Source: Lachnospiraceae bacterium (GTDB lineage Bacteria > Bacillota > Clostridia > Lachnospirales > Lachnospiraceae). From it: a stretch of 41,288 nucleotides of DNA. Made by a program: the position numbers and the translations under genes. The stretch's first letter is position 1; each line of letters opens with the position of its first letter. The DNA is taken from contig CAAFWV010000072.1 of NCBI GenBank assembly GCA_900766815.1, positions 1 to 41,288 of the forward strand, in the 5' to 3' direction. The notes beneath the pieces are model-generated. The model had not been told where the DNA came from, ran no database searches, and saw only the letters and a list, made by a program, of their open reading frames with translations. This document shows positions 17,961 through 27,192 of the stretch, piece after piece.

Positions 17961-18006
17961 ATTGGATTATGGGTTAAATGTTGACAGAATGGAGTATATT
18001 AGTATT

Positions 18007-19056
18007 ATGAAAAGAATTAGATTTAATAATACTATTGTGTTAATACTGATGCTTGTGCTTTGCCTGAGTATTCAGGGCTGTGGTGAGGCAAAAACGCCCG
18101 AAACTGACACTGCGGATGATACCGAAGACTTAGTTGTGGTCGGTTTTTCCCAGGTAGGAGCAGAGTCGGACTGGAGAAAGGCCAATACGCAGTCAATGAA
18201 GGATACCTTCACCAGAGAGAACGGCTACGAGCTCATAGTCTCTGATGCGCAGCAGAAGCAGTCCAACCAGATTACGACAATCAGAACCTTCATTCAGAGA
18301 GAGGTCGATTATATAGTTCTTGCTCCGGTTACGGAGGACGGCTGGGATACGGTTCTGTCCGAAGCTAAGGAAGCTAATATTCCGGTTATCGTGGTAGACA
18401 GACAGGTTAATGTATCTGATGATTCACTGTTTGACTGCTGGGTCGGTTCTAATTTCAGACTGGAAGGAGAGAAGGTCGGCGAATGGCTGCATCAGTATTT
18501 CGTTCAGAATGAGATAGATGAAGAGGGTGTCAATATAGTTAATATTAAGGGAACGCTTGGTGCGTCATCCCAGATAGGACGATCAGGTGGCTTGAGCATC
18601 AGTTCAAGGAAATATAACTGGAATCTGCTTGCAGAGGCTGAGGGAGAATATACACAGGCCAGAGCAAGAGAGGTTATGACCAAGCTTCTCAATAAATATG
18701 ACAACATCAATGTAGTATATTGCGAGAATGACAATGAGGCTTTCGGAGTAATCGAGGCGATTGAGGGAGCGGGACTTAAGGTAGGCTCCAATATTGCAGC
18801 AGGTCAGATAATGATTGTGTCCTTTGATGGTGTTAGTGAACAGGCGATAGAGCTTGCCAAGGAAGGTAAAATATCCTGCATAGCGGAATGTAATCCGATG
18901 CATGGCCCCAGAGTAAGGAAGATAATAGAGAGTCTTGAGATGGGAGAGAGCCCGGAGAAGTTCGAATATGTTGACGAGTCTATATACAGCTCAATAGATT
19001 CCGTAAGAGAAATTCAGTTGGATGAGAAGACTTATCCGGTTACAATTCTCAAATAA
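18007..19056 (+). CDS. ytfQ: Second YtfQ-like sugar-binding lipoprotein
   Basis: About 349 residues from ATG 18007: a lipoprotein signal with SIQGC (Cys25), then a periplasmic-binding domain. This copy is closer to E. coli YtfQ than the first, with GFSQVGAESDWRKANTQSM, SDAQQKQSNQITTIRTF, APVTEDGWDTVLSEA, IVVDRQV and CENDNEAFGVIEAIEGAG. In-frame ATGs at 17962 and 17989 exist, but only 18007 puts the signal peptide at the N-terminus, with ggag twelve bases upstream. It may widen the ligand range of the importer, or serve as a receptor for the sensory operon. Its codon use is less biased than that of the first receptor, which suggests lower expression. Confidence 0.82.
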   Translation: MKRIRFNNTIVLILMLVLCLSIQGCGEAKTPETDTADDTEDLVVVGFSQVGAESDWRKANTQSMKDTFTRENGYELIVSDAQQKQSNQITTIRTFIQREVDYIVLAPVTEDGWDTVLSEAKEANIPVIVVDRQVNVSDDSLFDCWVGSNFRLEGEKVGEWLHQYFVQNEIDEEGVNIVNIKGTLGASSQIGRSGGLSISSRKYNWNLLAEAEGEYTQARAREVMTKLLNKYDNINVVYCENDNEAFGVIEAIEGAGLKVGSNIAAGQIMIVSFDGVSEQAIELAKEGKISCIAECNPMHGPRVRKIIESLEMGESPEKFEYVDESIYSSIDSVREIQLDEKTYPVTILK

Positions 19057-19110
19057 ATTAAATCATATAAAAACGATACTTTATCATTGATTTTCGTATT
19101 TTTAATCAAA

Positions 19111-19170
19111 CCTCCTTAGGATAAGATAGTATGTGAAAGATTATACAGTCTTATCCTAAGGAGGATTTTT
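19111..19170 (+). promoter_or_regulatory. Perfect 16-bp hairpin that buries the araA ribosome site
   Basis: CCTCCTTAGGATAAGA (19111-19126) is the exact inverse of 19149-19164, with a 22-base loop containing a further gtat/atac pairing. The right arm ends in AAGGAGG, the araA Shine-Dalgarno, and is followed by ATTTTTTT and the araA ATG. The structure can therefore both mask the ribosome site and act as an intrinsic terminator. The left arm mimics the CCTCCTT tail of 16S rRNA. No clear promoter was found between it and the upstream stop. Confidence 0.8.
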
Positions 19171-19172
19171 TT

Positions 19173-20675
19173 ATGATAGCAAAGAGAGATTATAAGTTCT
19201 GGTTCTGTACAGGAAGTCAGGATCTGTACGGAGATGTATGCTTAAGCCATGTAGCTGAGCATTCCAAGATTATTGTTGCCAAGCTTAATGAATCGGGTAT
19301 TCTTCCCTATGAGGTAGTATGGAAGCCTACGCTGATTACCAGTGAGCTTATCAGAAAGACCTTTAATGAAGCAAATAATGATGATACCTGCGCAGGTGTT
19401 ATCACATGGATGCATACCTTTTCACCCAGCAAGTCATGGATTATGGGACTGAAGGAATACAGAAAGCCCCTGCTTCATCTTCATACACAGTTTAATGAGG
19501 AGATTCCTTATGAAACCATGGATATGGATTTCATGAATGAGAATCAGGCAGCACACGGTGACAGAGAATATGCCCACATAGTATCAAGAATGGGAATTGA
19601 GCGTAAGGTGGTGGTTGGTCACTGGTCAGACGAGGCAGTGGTTTCGAGAATCGCATCATGGATGAGGACTGCAGTCGGTATAGTGGAATCAAGTCACATC
19701 AGAGTAATGCGTGTGGCTGATAATATGAGAAATGTTGCAGTTACAGAAGGTGATAAGGTAGAAGCTCAGATTAAGTTCGGCTGGGAAATCGATGCATATC
19801 CCGTTAATGAGATAGCAGAGGCTGTAGCAGCAGTTTCGGCTTCAGATACCAATGCACTTGTAGATGAATATTATGAGAAGTATGATATATGCTTAGAGGG
19901 CAGAGACCCTGAGGAATTCAAGCGTCATGTAGCTGTTCAGGCTCAGATTGAGCTTGGCTTTGAGAGATTCCTCGAGGAGAAGAATTACCAGGCTATAGTG
20001 ACACACTTTGGAGATCTTGGTGCACTTAAGCAGCTTCCGGGTCTTGCTATTCAGAGACTTATGGAGAAGGGCTACGGCTTCGGTGCTGAGGGTGACTGGA
20101 AGGTTGCAGCCATGGTACGCCTAATGAAGATTATGAGTGAGGGTATCAAGGATGCCAAGGGAACCTCAATGCTTGAGGATTATACCTACAACCTTGTAAA
20201 GGGTAAGGAAGGTATCATTCAGGCGCACATGCTTGAGATATGCCCGAGTATTGCCTCAGGCCCTATTCAGATTAAGTGTCAGCCTCTGTCTATGGGTAAC
20301 AGAGAGGATCCTGCAAGACTTGTATTCCAGTCTAAGGAGGGCAAGGGTGTTGCCACATCCCTTATTGACCTGGGGGACAGATTCAGACTTATCATTCAGG
20401 ATGTTAACTGCAAGAAGGTTGAGAAGCCTCTTCCCAAGCTTCCTACAGCAATCAACTTCTGGACACCGGAACCTGATTTCTACGTTGGAACAGAGTGCTG
20501 GCTTCTCGCCGGAGGTGCACATCATACAGCCTTCAGCTATGACCTTACATCAGAGCAGATGGGTGACTGGGCACAGGCCATGGGAATTGAGGCAGTGTTC
20601 ATAGATAAGAATACTAATGTTAAGGACTTCAAGAAGGATTTGATGCTTGGAAGCGTATATTACGGTAGGAGGTAA
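19173..20675 (+). CDS. araA: L-arabinose isomerase
   Basis: Converts L-arabinose to L-ribulose in the cytoplasm, the first step of arabinose use. At 500 residues it has the normal family length. Characteristic stretches are FWFCTGSQDLYG at the N-terminus, WMHTFSPSKSWI, LHTQFNEEIPY, GFGAEGDWKVAAM, TSMLEDYTYNL, and the C-terminal CWLLAGGAHHTAFSY. The metal-site Glu and His residues fall in these blocks. ATG 19173 follows AAGGAGG eight bases upstream, inside the leader hairpin. It is the first gene of araABD and directly follows the importer cluster, which supports arabinose as the transported sugar. Confidence 0.97.
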   Translation: MIAKRDYKFWFCTGSQDLYGDVCLSHVAEHSKIIVAKLNESGILPYEVVWKPTLITSELIRKTFNEANNDDTCAGVITWMHTFSPSKSWIMGLKEYRKPLLHLHTQFNEEIPYETMDMDFMNENQAAHGDREYAHIVSRMGIERKVVVGHWSDEAVVSRIASWMRTAVGIVESSHIRVMRVADNMRNVAVTEGDKVEAQIKFGWEIDAYPVNEIAEAVAAVSASDTNALVDEYYEKYDICLEGRDPEEFKRHVAVQAQIELGFERFLEEKNYQAIVTHFGDLGALKQLPGLAIQRLMEKGYGFGAEGDWKVAAMVRLMKIMSEGIKDAKGTSMLEDYTYNLVKGKEGIIQAHMLEICPSIASGPIQIKCQPLSMGNREDPARLVFQSKEGKGVATSLIDLGDRFRLIIQDVNCKKVEKPLPKLPTAINFWTPEPDFYVGTECWLLAGGAHHTAFSYDLTSEQMGDWAQAMGIEAVFIDKNTNVKDFKKDLMLGSVYYGRR

Positions 20676-20677
20676 TA

Positions 20678-22270
20678 ATGGATACTAAGACTTTACTTGA
20701 GCAGGGCAAGGGAATACTCGGAATCGAATTCGGTTCTACCAGAATTAAGGCAGTACTTGTGAATGATTCGGGTGAGGTACTGGCAGGCGGTTCTCACGGT
20801 TGGGAGAACAGACTGGATAACGGTATCTGGACATATACACTTGATGATATATGGGGTGGCCTTCAGTCAGCATATGCGGATCTTAAGAAGGATGTTAATG
20901 ACAAATACGGAGTTGGGCTTACAGGCTTTAGGGCAATGGGCTTCTCTGCAATGATGCACGGCTATCTTGCCTTCGATGCAGAGGGTGAACTTCTGGTTCC
21001 TTTCAGAACCTGGAGAAATACCATTACAGGAGAAGCAAGCAAGGAGCTTACTGAGGTATTGAACTACAATATTCCTCAGAGATGGAGCATTGCACATCTC
21101 TATCAGGCAGTACTTAACAGAGAAGTGCATGTGGATAAGGTTGCCTTCTTCACAACTCTTGCCGGCTTCGTTCACTGGAAGCTTACGGGACGTAAGGTTC
21201 TGGGAGTGGGTGATGCTTCAGGTATGTTCCCCATTGATATTAAGACAGGCAATTATGATATGGGCATGGTAGAGAAGTTTGATAAGCTTGTCTCTGACAA
21301 GGGTATCAGCTGGAAGCTCGAGGATATATTGCCCGAGGTACTGACTGCAGGTGAGGACGCCGGAGAATTGACAGAGGAGGGAGCACTGCTCCTTGATCCA
21401 AGCGGAGAGCTTGAAGCGGGAATTAAGCTTTGTCCTCCCGAAGGAGATGCGGGAACAGGTATGGTAGCAACCAACAGTGTAGGTGTAAGAACCGGTAACA
21501 TCTCTGCCGGTACATCAATCTTTGCCATGGTAGTACTTGAGAAGGAGCTTAGTAAGGTTTATCCTGAGATTGACCTTGTTACAACACCTGACGGAGCACT
21601 GGTCGGTATGGTACACTGCAATAACTGTACCTCTGAGATTAATGCATGGGTTAACATGTTCAAGGAATATTCTCTCCTCATGGGTCATGAGGTTGATATG
21701 AACGAGCTCTATACCAAGCTCTATTCTGTAGCACTTGAGGGTGATAAGGACTGTGGAGGTCTTCTGTCATATAATTATGTATCCGGTGAGCCTGTAACGG
21801 GCTTTGACCTTGGTACCCCTCTCTTCGTCCGTAAGGCAGATGATAAGTTCAACCTTGCCAATGTAATGCGTATGCATCTGTATTCAGCCTTTGCAACACT
21901 TGAGGTTGGTCTTGATATTATGCTTAAGGAGGAGAAGGTTAAGGTCGATACACTCTATGGTCACGGCGGATACTTCAAGACTAAGGGTGTTGGACAGCTC
22001 TTTGCTGCAGCTGCAACCAACGCTCCGATTGCCGTAATGGAAACAGCGGGCGAAGGCGGAGCCTGGGGTATTGCAGTACTTGCAGCATATATGGCCAATA
22101 AGGAAGATGGTATGAGCCTTGCCAAATACCTTGGTGAAGTAATTTTTGCCGGCAACAAGGGTACTGTCCTTGAGGCAGATGAATCCGAGGTTGCAGGCTA
22201 TGAAGCTTTCCTTGAGCAGTACAAGAAGGGACTTGCCATCGAGAAAGCAGCAGTTGACTGTCTTTACTAA
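20678..22270 (+). CDS. araB: FGGY-family carbohydrate kinase, probable L-ribulokinase
   Basis: ATP-dependent sugar kinase expected to phosphorylate L-ribulose to L-ribulose 5-phosphate. The 530-residue protein has the FGGY N-terminal phosphate loop (ILGIEFGSTRIKAVLV), catalytic-domain features (SAMMHGYLAFD) and the C-terminal ATP-binding blocks (LYGHGGYFKTKGVGQLFAAA and ETAGEGGAWGIAVLAAYM). It differs from proteobacterial AraB and belongs to the Firmicutes branch sometimes annotated simply as an FGGY or ATPase protein. Lying between araA and araD, with a two-base gap after araA, makes ribulokinase by far the best reading. Xylulokinase is a less likely alternative. Confidence 0.87.
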   Translation: MDTKTLLEQGKGILGIEFGSTRIKAVLVNDSGEVLAGGSHGWENRLDNGIWTYTLDDIWGGLQSAYADLKKDVNDKYGVGLTGFRAMGFSAMMHGYLAFDAEGELLVPFRTWRNTITGEASKELTEVLNYNIPQRWSIAHLYQAVLNREVHVDKVAFFTTLAGFVHWKLTGRKVLGVGDASGMFPIDIKTGNYDMGMVEKFDKLVSDKGISWKLEDILPEVLTAGEDAGELTEEGALLLDPSGELEAGIKLCPPEGDAGTGMVATNSVGVRTGNISAGTSIFAMVVLEKELSKVYPEIDLVTTPDGALVGMVHCNNCTSEINAWVNMFKEYSLLMGHEVDMNELYTKLYSVALEGDKDCGGLLSYNYVSGEPVTGFDLGTPLFVRKADDKFNLANVMRMHLYSAFATLEVGLDIMLKEEKVKVDTLYGHGGYFKTKGVGQLFAAAATNAPIAVMETAGEGGAWGIAVLAAYMANKEDGMSLAKYLGEVIFAGNKGTVLEADESEVAGYEAFLEQYKKGLAIEKAAVDCLY

Positions 22271-22293
22271 ATACATTCAGTAGGAGATTCATT

Positions 22294-22989
22294 ATGTTAG
22301 AAGAGTTAAAACAGAAGGTATATGAAGCTAATATGCTTCTGCCAAAATATAAGCTTATTACATTCACCTGGGGTAATGTCAGCGGAATAGACAGGGAATC
22401 AGGTTTGTTCGTTATTAAGCCCAGTGGAGTAGAATATGATGAGCTTAAGCCGGAGGATATGGTTGTTGTAGACCTTGAAGGCAATGTAGTGGAGGGCAAG
22501 TACCGTCCGTCATCAGATACGGCTACACATCTTGAACTCTATAAGGCTTTCCCGGAGCTTGGCGGAGTGGTTCATACTCACAGCTCCTATGCCACAAGCT
22601 GGGCTCAGGCAGGAAGAAGCATTCCTTGCTATGGAACAACCCATGCGGACTATATCTACGGAGATGTTCCCTGTGTAAGATGTCTTACCAAGGATGAAAT
22701 CGAGGATGCTTATGAGACCAACACAGGCAGGCTCATTGTAAGCGATTTCAAGGAGAAGAACAGAGATGTTGTCGCTGTTCCGGGTGTACTGTGCAAGAAT
22801 CACGGAGTATTCACCTGGGGCAAGGATGCACATGATGCCGTTCACAATGCCGTAGTTGTTGAAGAGGTTGCCAAGATGGCCTTCAGGACTGAGCTTATCA
22901 ATCCCGATGTTAAGCCCGCACCTTCTGAACTCATGGATAAGCATTATTACCGTAAGCATGGTGCAAATGCATATTATGGTCAGAATTAA
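22294..22989 (+). CDS. araD: L-ribulose-5-phosphate 4-epimerase
   Basis: Class II aldolase-family epimerase that makes D-xylulose 5-phosphate, which enters the pentose phosphate or phosphoketolase pathway. The 231-residue length is normal. Zinc ligands are visible in VHTHSSYATSWAQAG (two His) and later CKNHGVFTWGK (one His), and the family blocks TWGNVSGIDRESGL and YGTTHADYIYGDVPC are present. It is the last gene of the ara unit and is followed by a strong terminator at 23013-23046. Confidence 0.96.
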   Translation: MLEELKQKVYEANMLLPKYKLITFTWGNVSGIDRESGLFVIKPSGVEYDELKPEDMVVVDLEGNVVEGKYRPSSDTATHLELYKAFPELGGVVHTHSSYATSWAQAGRSIPCYGTTHADYIYGDVPCVRCLTKDEIEDAYETNTGRLIVSDFKEKNRDVVAVPGVLCKNHGVFTWGKDAHDAVHNAVVVEEVAKMAFRTELINPDVKPAPSELMDKHYYRKHGANAYYGQN

Positions 22990-23012
22990 TATATTTTTCT
23001 TTTCTCCCTATA

Positions 23013-23046
23013 ACATCCCGGGTCCTCCCACCCGGGATGTTTTTTT
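23013..23046 (+). terminator. Intrinsic terminator after araD
   Basis: An 11-bp GC-rich stem (ACATCCCGGGT, 23013-23023, with ACCCGGGATGT, 23030-23040) has a six-base loop and a seven-T run. It ends the ara operon. Confidence 0.95.
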
Positions 23047-23119
23047 AATAAAAAAGGAAAAACGCAAGGTACTTAGTATATATCTATTGTAGCTATTTTA
23101 CTGATTGAGGAAGTGACAG

Positions 23120-24136
23120 ATGGGCACAATAAGAGAGAGCTTAGAGCTGTGGGAGAAGGAATCCCTCAGTGAATATGCAACACTTAGTATGAATTCCAAA
23201 GGCAGGCTTAAGGAAGAACCACAGTGTGATATAAGACCCGTATTCCAGAGAGACAGGGACAGAATACTTCACAGCAAGAGCTTCAGAAGACTCAAGGATA
23301 AGACTCAGGTATTCCTAACTCCCGAAGGAGACCATTACAGAACAAGACTTACTCATACTCTTGAGGTAAGCCAGAATGCAAGAACCATTGCCAAGGCCCT
23401 GAGGCTTAATGAAGACCTGGTTGAGGCAATAGCCCTGGGACATGACCTTGGACATACACCCTTTGGACATGCCGGCGAGAGAGCGCTTGATGAGATATGC
23501 CCCTTAGGCTTTGACCACAGTAAGCAGAGCCTGAGAATGGTTGATGTACTTGAGAAGGATGGACTGGGACTTAACCTTACAATGGAGGTAAGAGACGGAA
23601 TCCTCAATCATCAGACAAGCGGCAATCCCTTTACCTTAGAGGGTAAGATTGTCAGACTTTCGGATAAGATAGCTTATATTCATCATGATATGGATGATGC
23701 GATAAGAGGTGGAATCCTTACTGAGGACGATGTTCCGATTTCCATAAGAGAAGTTATCGGATATACCACAGGAGAGAGACTGGATCACTTTATTCATGAT
23801 ACTGTTACCTTCTCAGGCGGTAAGAATGACATACTTATGTCAGATGAAGTATGGAAGGCCATGAAGGAACTTAGGGAATTCATGTTTGAAAGAGTATATA
23901 TGAATCCCGATGTTAAGAGTGAGGAACGCAAGGCCGAATCTCTGATGAAGACACTGTATGAATATTATCTGAAGCATTTGGATCGCCTGCCCAGGGAATA
24001 TCTCCAAATGATTAATATGGGAGAGAGCAGGGACAGGGTAGCCTGTGATTATGTTGCCAGCATGACTGACAGATATGCCATTGCCCTCTATGAGGAGCTG
24101 TTCATTCCTAAATCATGGCCGACAGCCAGGTATTAA
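23120..24136 (+). CDS. dgt: Deoxyguanosinetriphosphate triphosphohydrolase-like HD protein
   Basis: HD-domain dNTP triphosphohydrolase that removes triphosphate from dNTPs and so adjusts nucleotide pools. The 338-residue protein has the metal-binding pattern RTRLTHTLEVSQNA, then GHDLGHTPFGHAGERAL with the HD pair, and DKIAYIHHDMDDA with the later Asp. The short length fits the dGTPase-like type, not the ~500-residue E. coli Dgt. The start follows gaggaag. It lies nine bases before dnaG, an arrangement common in Clostridia, so it probably leads the dnaG-rpoD operon. No convincing promoter was identified in the 73 bp after the araD terminator. Confidence 0.92.
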   Translation: MGTIRESLELWEKESLSEYATLSMNSKGRLKEEPQCDIRPVFQRDRDRILHSKSFRRLKDKTQVFLTPEGDHYRTRLTHTLEVSQNARTIAKALRLNEDLVEAIALGHDLGHTPFGHAGERALDEICPLGFDHSKQSLRMVDVLEKDGLGLNLTMEVRDGILNHQTSGNPFTLEGKIVRLSDKIAYIHHDMDDAIRGGILTEDDVPISIREVIGYTTGERLDHFIHDTVTFSGGKNDILMSDEVWKAMKELREFMFERVYMNPDVKSEERKAESLMKTLYEYYLKHLDRLPREYLQMINMGESRDRVACDYVASMTDRYAIALYEELFIPKSWPTARY

Positions 24137-24145
24137 GGAGAAGAA

Positions 24146-25936
24146 ATGTATTATCCCGATGAACTTGTAGAAGAAGTCAGAGATAAAAACGATATAGTAG
24201 ATGTAGTCGGGTCCTATGTGCACCTGACTAAGAAGGGTAATACCTACTTCGGTCTGTGCCCCTTCCACAATGAGAAGACTCCGTCATTCTCGGTGACACC
24301 GGGTAAGCAGATGTATTACTGTTTCGGCTGCGGAGCGGGAGGCAATGTCTATTCATTTATAATGAATTATGAGAATGCCACCTTTCCTGAGGCAGTTAAG
24401 ATTCTGGCTGACAGGGTGAATGTAGCCCTCCCCGAGATAGAGATGTCTGAGGAGATGAAGAAGCAGGCGGGAGAGAAGGCAAGACTGCTTGAGATAAACA
24501 GGGAGGCTGCCAAATACTTCTATTATCTGCTTCGCAATGAGCGTGGTAAGAGAGGCTATGAATATCTCAAGAACAGAGGCTTAAGTGACGATACACTGAA
24601 GAGCTGGGGAATGGGATATTCCGATATCTTCGCAGACGACCTTGTAAAGTATTTAAGAAGTAAGAATTACCGCGATGAAGATATTATCAAGGCGGGGCTT
24701 GCCTCCCATGATGAGAAACGCGGTGTTCATGATAAATTCTGGAACAGGGTGATGTTCCCGATCTGGGATATCAATCACAGGGTAATAGGCTTCGGCGGAC
24801 GAGTGATGGGTGATGGTGAGCCCAAATACTTAAACAGTCCGGAGACGACGATTTTTGATAAGAGCCGTAATCTGTTTGGACTAAATTTTGCCAGAAGCTC
24901 CAAGAAGGGCAGGATAATTCTCTGTGAAGGCTATATGGATGTAATAAGCATGCATCAGGCAGGCTTTACAGAGACCGTAGCAAGTCTTGGAACGGCATTT
25001 ACCTCCGGGCAGGCGAGTATATTGAAGCGTTTTACCGACAATGTAATCCTGTCCTATGACAGTGACGGCGCCGGAGTCAAGGCTGCATTAAGGGCAATAG
25101 GAATACTACGTGAGGTAGGTATAAGTGCAAGAGTGCTAAATCTCAAGCCCTATAAGGACCCTGATGAATTCATTAAGAATATGGGACCCGAAGCGTTGGA
25201 GGAGAGAATAAAGAATGCCCGTAACAGCTTCTATTTTGAGATAGACAACCTTGCCGCACAGTTTGATTTGTCAGACCCCGAAGGCAAGACAAGGTTCCAT
25301 ACCGAGATAGCGAGGATGCTGTGTCGCTTCTCTGATGATGTTGAGCGCAACAATTATCTGGAAGCAGTGAGCAGGGAATACGGTATATCCGCAGAAGCAC
25401 TACGTAAGCTCACCGGTAAAATAGTCCAGGAAACCGGTCTTGCAACCAGGCAAAGGATAGTCTTAAAGAGCGGAACGGCTGATAAGTCGGATCCTAACGA
25501 GGGAATAAACAAGACCCAGAGACTGCTTATCACATGGATTAGTGAGGAGCCCGATATATACAGGATTGTGAAGGAATATATATCCTATAAGGACTTTACG
25601 GATGAGATTTACCGTGAGGTCGCGATGCTTTTGTTTAAAGACCTTGATGAAGGCAGGCTTAAGCCCGCTGATATAATATCCAAGTTTGTAAGCGAGGATG
25701 ACCAGCGTAAGGTGGCGGCGATTTTCAATACCAGACTTTTGGACCTGAATGGGAATATAATAGAGGGAAGTGCTGCTGAGAGGGCGCATACGCTCAAGGA
25801 CATTGTCCTAAAGATTAAGGAGAACAGCTACGACTATTACAGTTCCAGACTGGGTTCGGATGTGGAGGCCCTGAATCAGGTTATAGAGGGTAAGAAATTA
25901 CTGGAAAAATTGCGAAGGACTAACTTTAGTCTCTGA
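24146..25936 (+). CDS. dnaG: DNA primase
   Basis: Makes RNA primers for chromosome replication at the fork with the DnaB helicase. At 596 residues it has normal length. The N-terminal CHC2 zinc ribbon is intact (Cys38, His41, Cys59, Cys62). The RNA-polymerase domain follows with FGGRVMGDGEPKYLNSPET, then the TOPRIM motifs ILCEGYMDVI and SYDSDGAG, and a C-terminal helicase-binding region. It has an aaggag ribosome site, and lies 13 bases before rpoD in the conserved macromolecular-synthesis order. Confidence 0.98.
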   Translation: MYYPDELVEEVRDKNDIVDVVGSYVHLTKKGNTYFGLCPFHNEKTPSFSVTPGKQMYYCFGCGAGGNVYSFIMNYENATFPEAVKILADRVNVALPEIEMSEEMKKQAGEKARLLEINREAAKYFYYLLRNERGKRGYEYLKNRGLSDDTLKSWGMGYSDIFADDLVKYLRSKNYRDEDIIKAGLASHDEKRGVHDKFWNRVMFPIWDINHRVIGFGGRVMGDGEPKYLNSPETTIFDKSRNLFGLNFARSSKKGRIILCEGYMDVISMHQAGFTETVASLGTAFTSGQASILKRFTDNVILSYDSDGAGVKAALRAIGILREVGISARVLNLKPYKDPDEFIKNMGPEALEERIKNARNSFYFEIDNLAAQFDLSDPEGKTRFHTEIARMLCRFSDDVERNNYLEAVSREYGISAEALRKLTGKIVQETGLATRQRIVLKSGTADKSDPNEGINKTQRLLITWISEEPDIYRIVKEYISYKDFTDEIYREVAMLLFKDLDEGRLKPADIISKFVSEDDQRKVAAIFNTRLLDLNGNIIEGSAAERAHTLKDIVLKIKENSYDYYSSRLGSDVEALNQVIEGKKLLEKLRRTNFSL

Positions 25937-25949
25937 ATGAGGAGTTAAG

Positions 25950-27191
25950 ATGGCGAGAACAACTAAGAAAAAAGAAGAAACAGTAAAGACTGATTTTGTT
26001 GAGGAAATCATGGATGATATCGAGATTCCGGATGATTATTCGGATGATTCATATGAGATGGATATTGAGAAATTCCAGGACAAGATTAAGGAGCTTCAGG
26101 CACTGGCCAAGAGCAAGAAGAACGAGCTTGAATACAAGGATGTTCAGGATGTATTTCAGGATATGCCTCTTGAGGATGAGCAGTTCGATAAGGTTCTTGA
26201 TATGCTTGAGGACAGCGGTATTGATGTAGTCAAGAAGGACTTCGTCGGAACAGACTTAGATGTTGATACAGACGATCTTATAGATGAGGATGATATTGTA
26301 CTCACTGAAGAGGATGAGGTGGATGTTGAGAATATCGATCTGTCGGTTCCCGAGGGAGTAAGTATCGAGGACCCTGTAAGAATGTATCTTAAGGAGATTG
26401 GTAAAGTACCGCTTCTTAGTGCAGAGGAGGAAATTGAGCTTGCACTCAGGATGGAGCAGGGAGATGAGGAGGCCAAGAAGAAGCTTGCAGAGGCTAACCT
26501 CAGACTTGTAGTATCCATTGCCAAGAGATATGTGGGAAGAGGAATGCTGTTCCTTGACCTGATTCAGGAAGGAAACTTAGGTCTAATCAAGGCGGTTGAG
26601 AAGTTCGACTACAGGAAGGGCTTCAAATTCTCAACCTATGCAACCTGGTGGATACGTCAGGCGATTACAAGAGCAATTGCCGACCAGGCCCGTACAATCA
26701 GAATCCCTGTTCATATGGTTGAGACCATCAATAAGCTTATCAGGGTATCACGTCAGCTGCTTCAGGAGCTTGGCAGAGAACCTACTCCCGAGGAAATTGC
26801 TGAGGAGATGAAGATGCCGGTAGAAAGGGTACGTGAAATCCTTAAGATAAGCCAGGAGCCTGTATCCTTAGAGACCCCTATCGGCGAGGAGGAGGACAGC
26901 CATCTTGGTGATTTCATCCAGGATGATAATGTTCCCGTTCCCGTGGATGCGGCTGCATATACTCTGCTCAGAGAACAGCTTGAGGAGGTACTTGATACCC
27001 TGACCGACAGGGAGAAGAAAGTACTGAGCTTAAGATTCGGTCTTGAGGACGGCAGGGGCAGAACTCTTGAAGAGGTTGGTAAGGAATTCAACGTAACAAG
27101 AGAGAGAATCCGTCAGATTGAGGCCAAGGCTCTTAGAAAACTGCGTCATCCTACCAGGAGCCGCAAGCTCAGAGATTACTTAGAGGATTAA
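25950..27191 (+). CDS. rpoD: RNA polymerase primary sigma factor (sigma-A/70)
   Basis: Housekeeping sigma factor that directs RNA polymerase to TTGACA/TATAAT promoters, such as the one at 33022-33050. The 413-residue protein has an acidic N-terminal region 1.1-like segment rich in Asp and Glu (to about 130). Region 1.2 is seen in DPVRMYLKEIG, and region 2 in AEANLRLVVSIAKRY, DLIQEGNLGLIKAVEKFDY and FSTYATWWIRQAI. Region 3 contains VETINKLIRVSRQL. Region 4 contains LTDREKKVLSLRFGLEDG and EVGKEFNVTRERIRQIEAKA. No segment is missing. It is followed one base later by trmK. Confidence 0.99.
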   Translation: MARTTKKKEETVKTDFVEEIMDDIEIPDDYSDDSYEMDIEKFQDKIKELQALAKSKKNELEYKDVQDVFQDMPLEDEQFDKVLDMLEDSGIDVVKKDFVGTDLDVDTDDLIDEDDIVLTEEDEVDVENIDLSVPEGVSIEDPVRMYLKEIGKVPLLSAEEEIELALRMEQGDEEAKKKLAEANLRLVVSIAKRYVGRGMLFLDLIQEGNLGLIKAVEKFDYRKGFKFSTYATWWIRQAITRAIADQARTIRIPVHMVETINKLIRVSRQLLQELGREPTPEEIAEEMKMPVERVREILKISQEPVSLETPIGEEEDSHLGDFIQDDNVPVPVDAAAYTLLREQLEEVLDTLTDREKKVLSLRFGLEDGRGRTLEEVGKEFNVTRERIRQIEAKALRKLRHPTRSRKLRDYLED

Positions 27192-27192
27192 T

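Noticed and set aside
17981..18008. TTGACA...TATTAT promoter before the second binding protein
   Set aside because: The -10 would overlap the start codon at 18007, so transcription would begin inside the coding region and remove the signal peptide.
26156..26524. Ser-rich minus-strand frame inside rpoD
   Set aside because: Shadow of the acidic rpoD coding sequence. No ribosome site.
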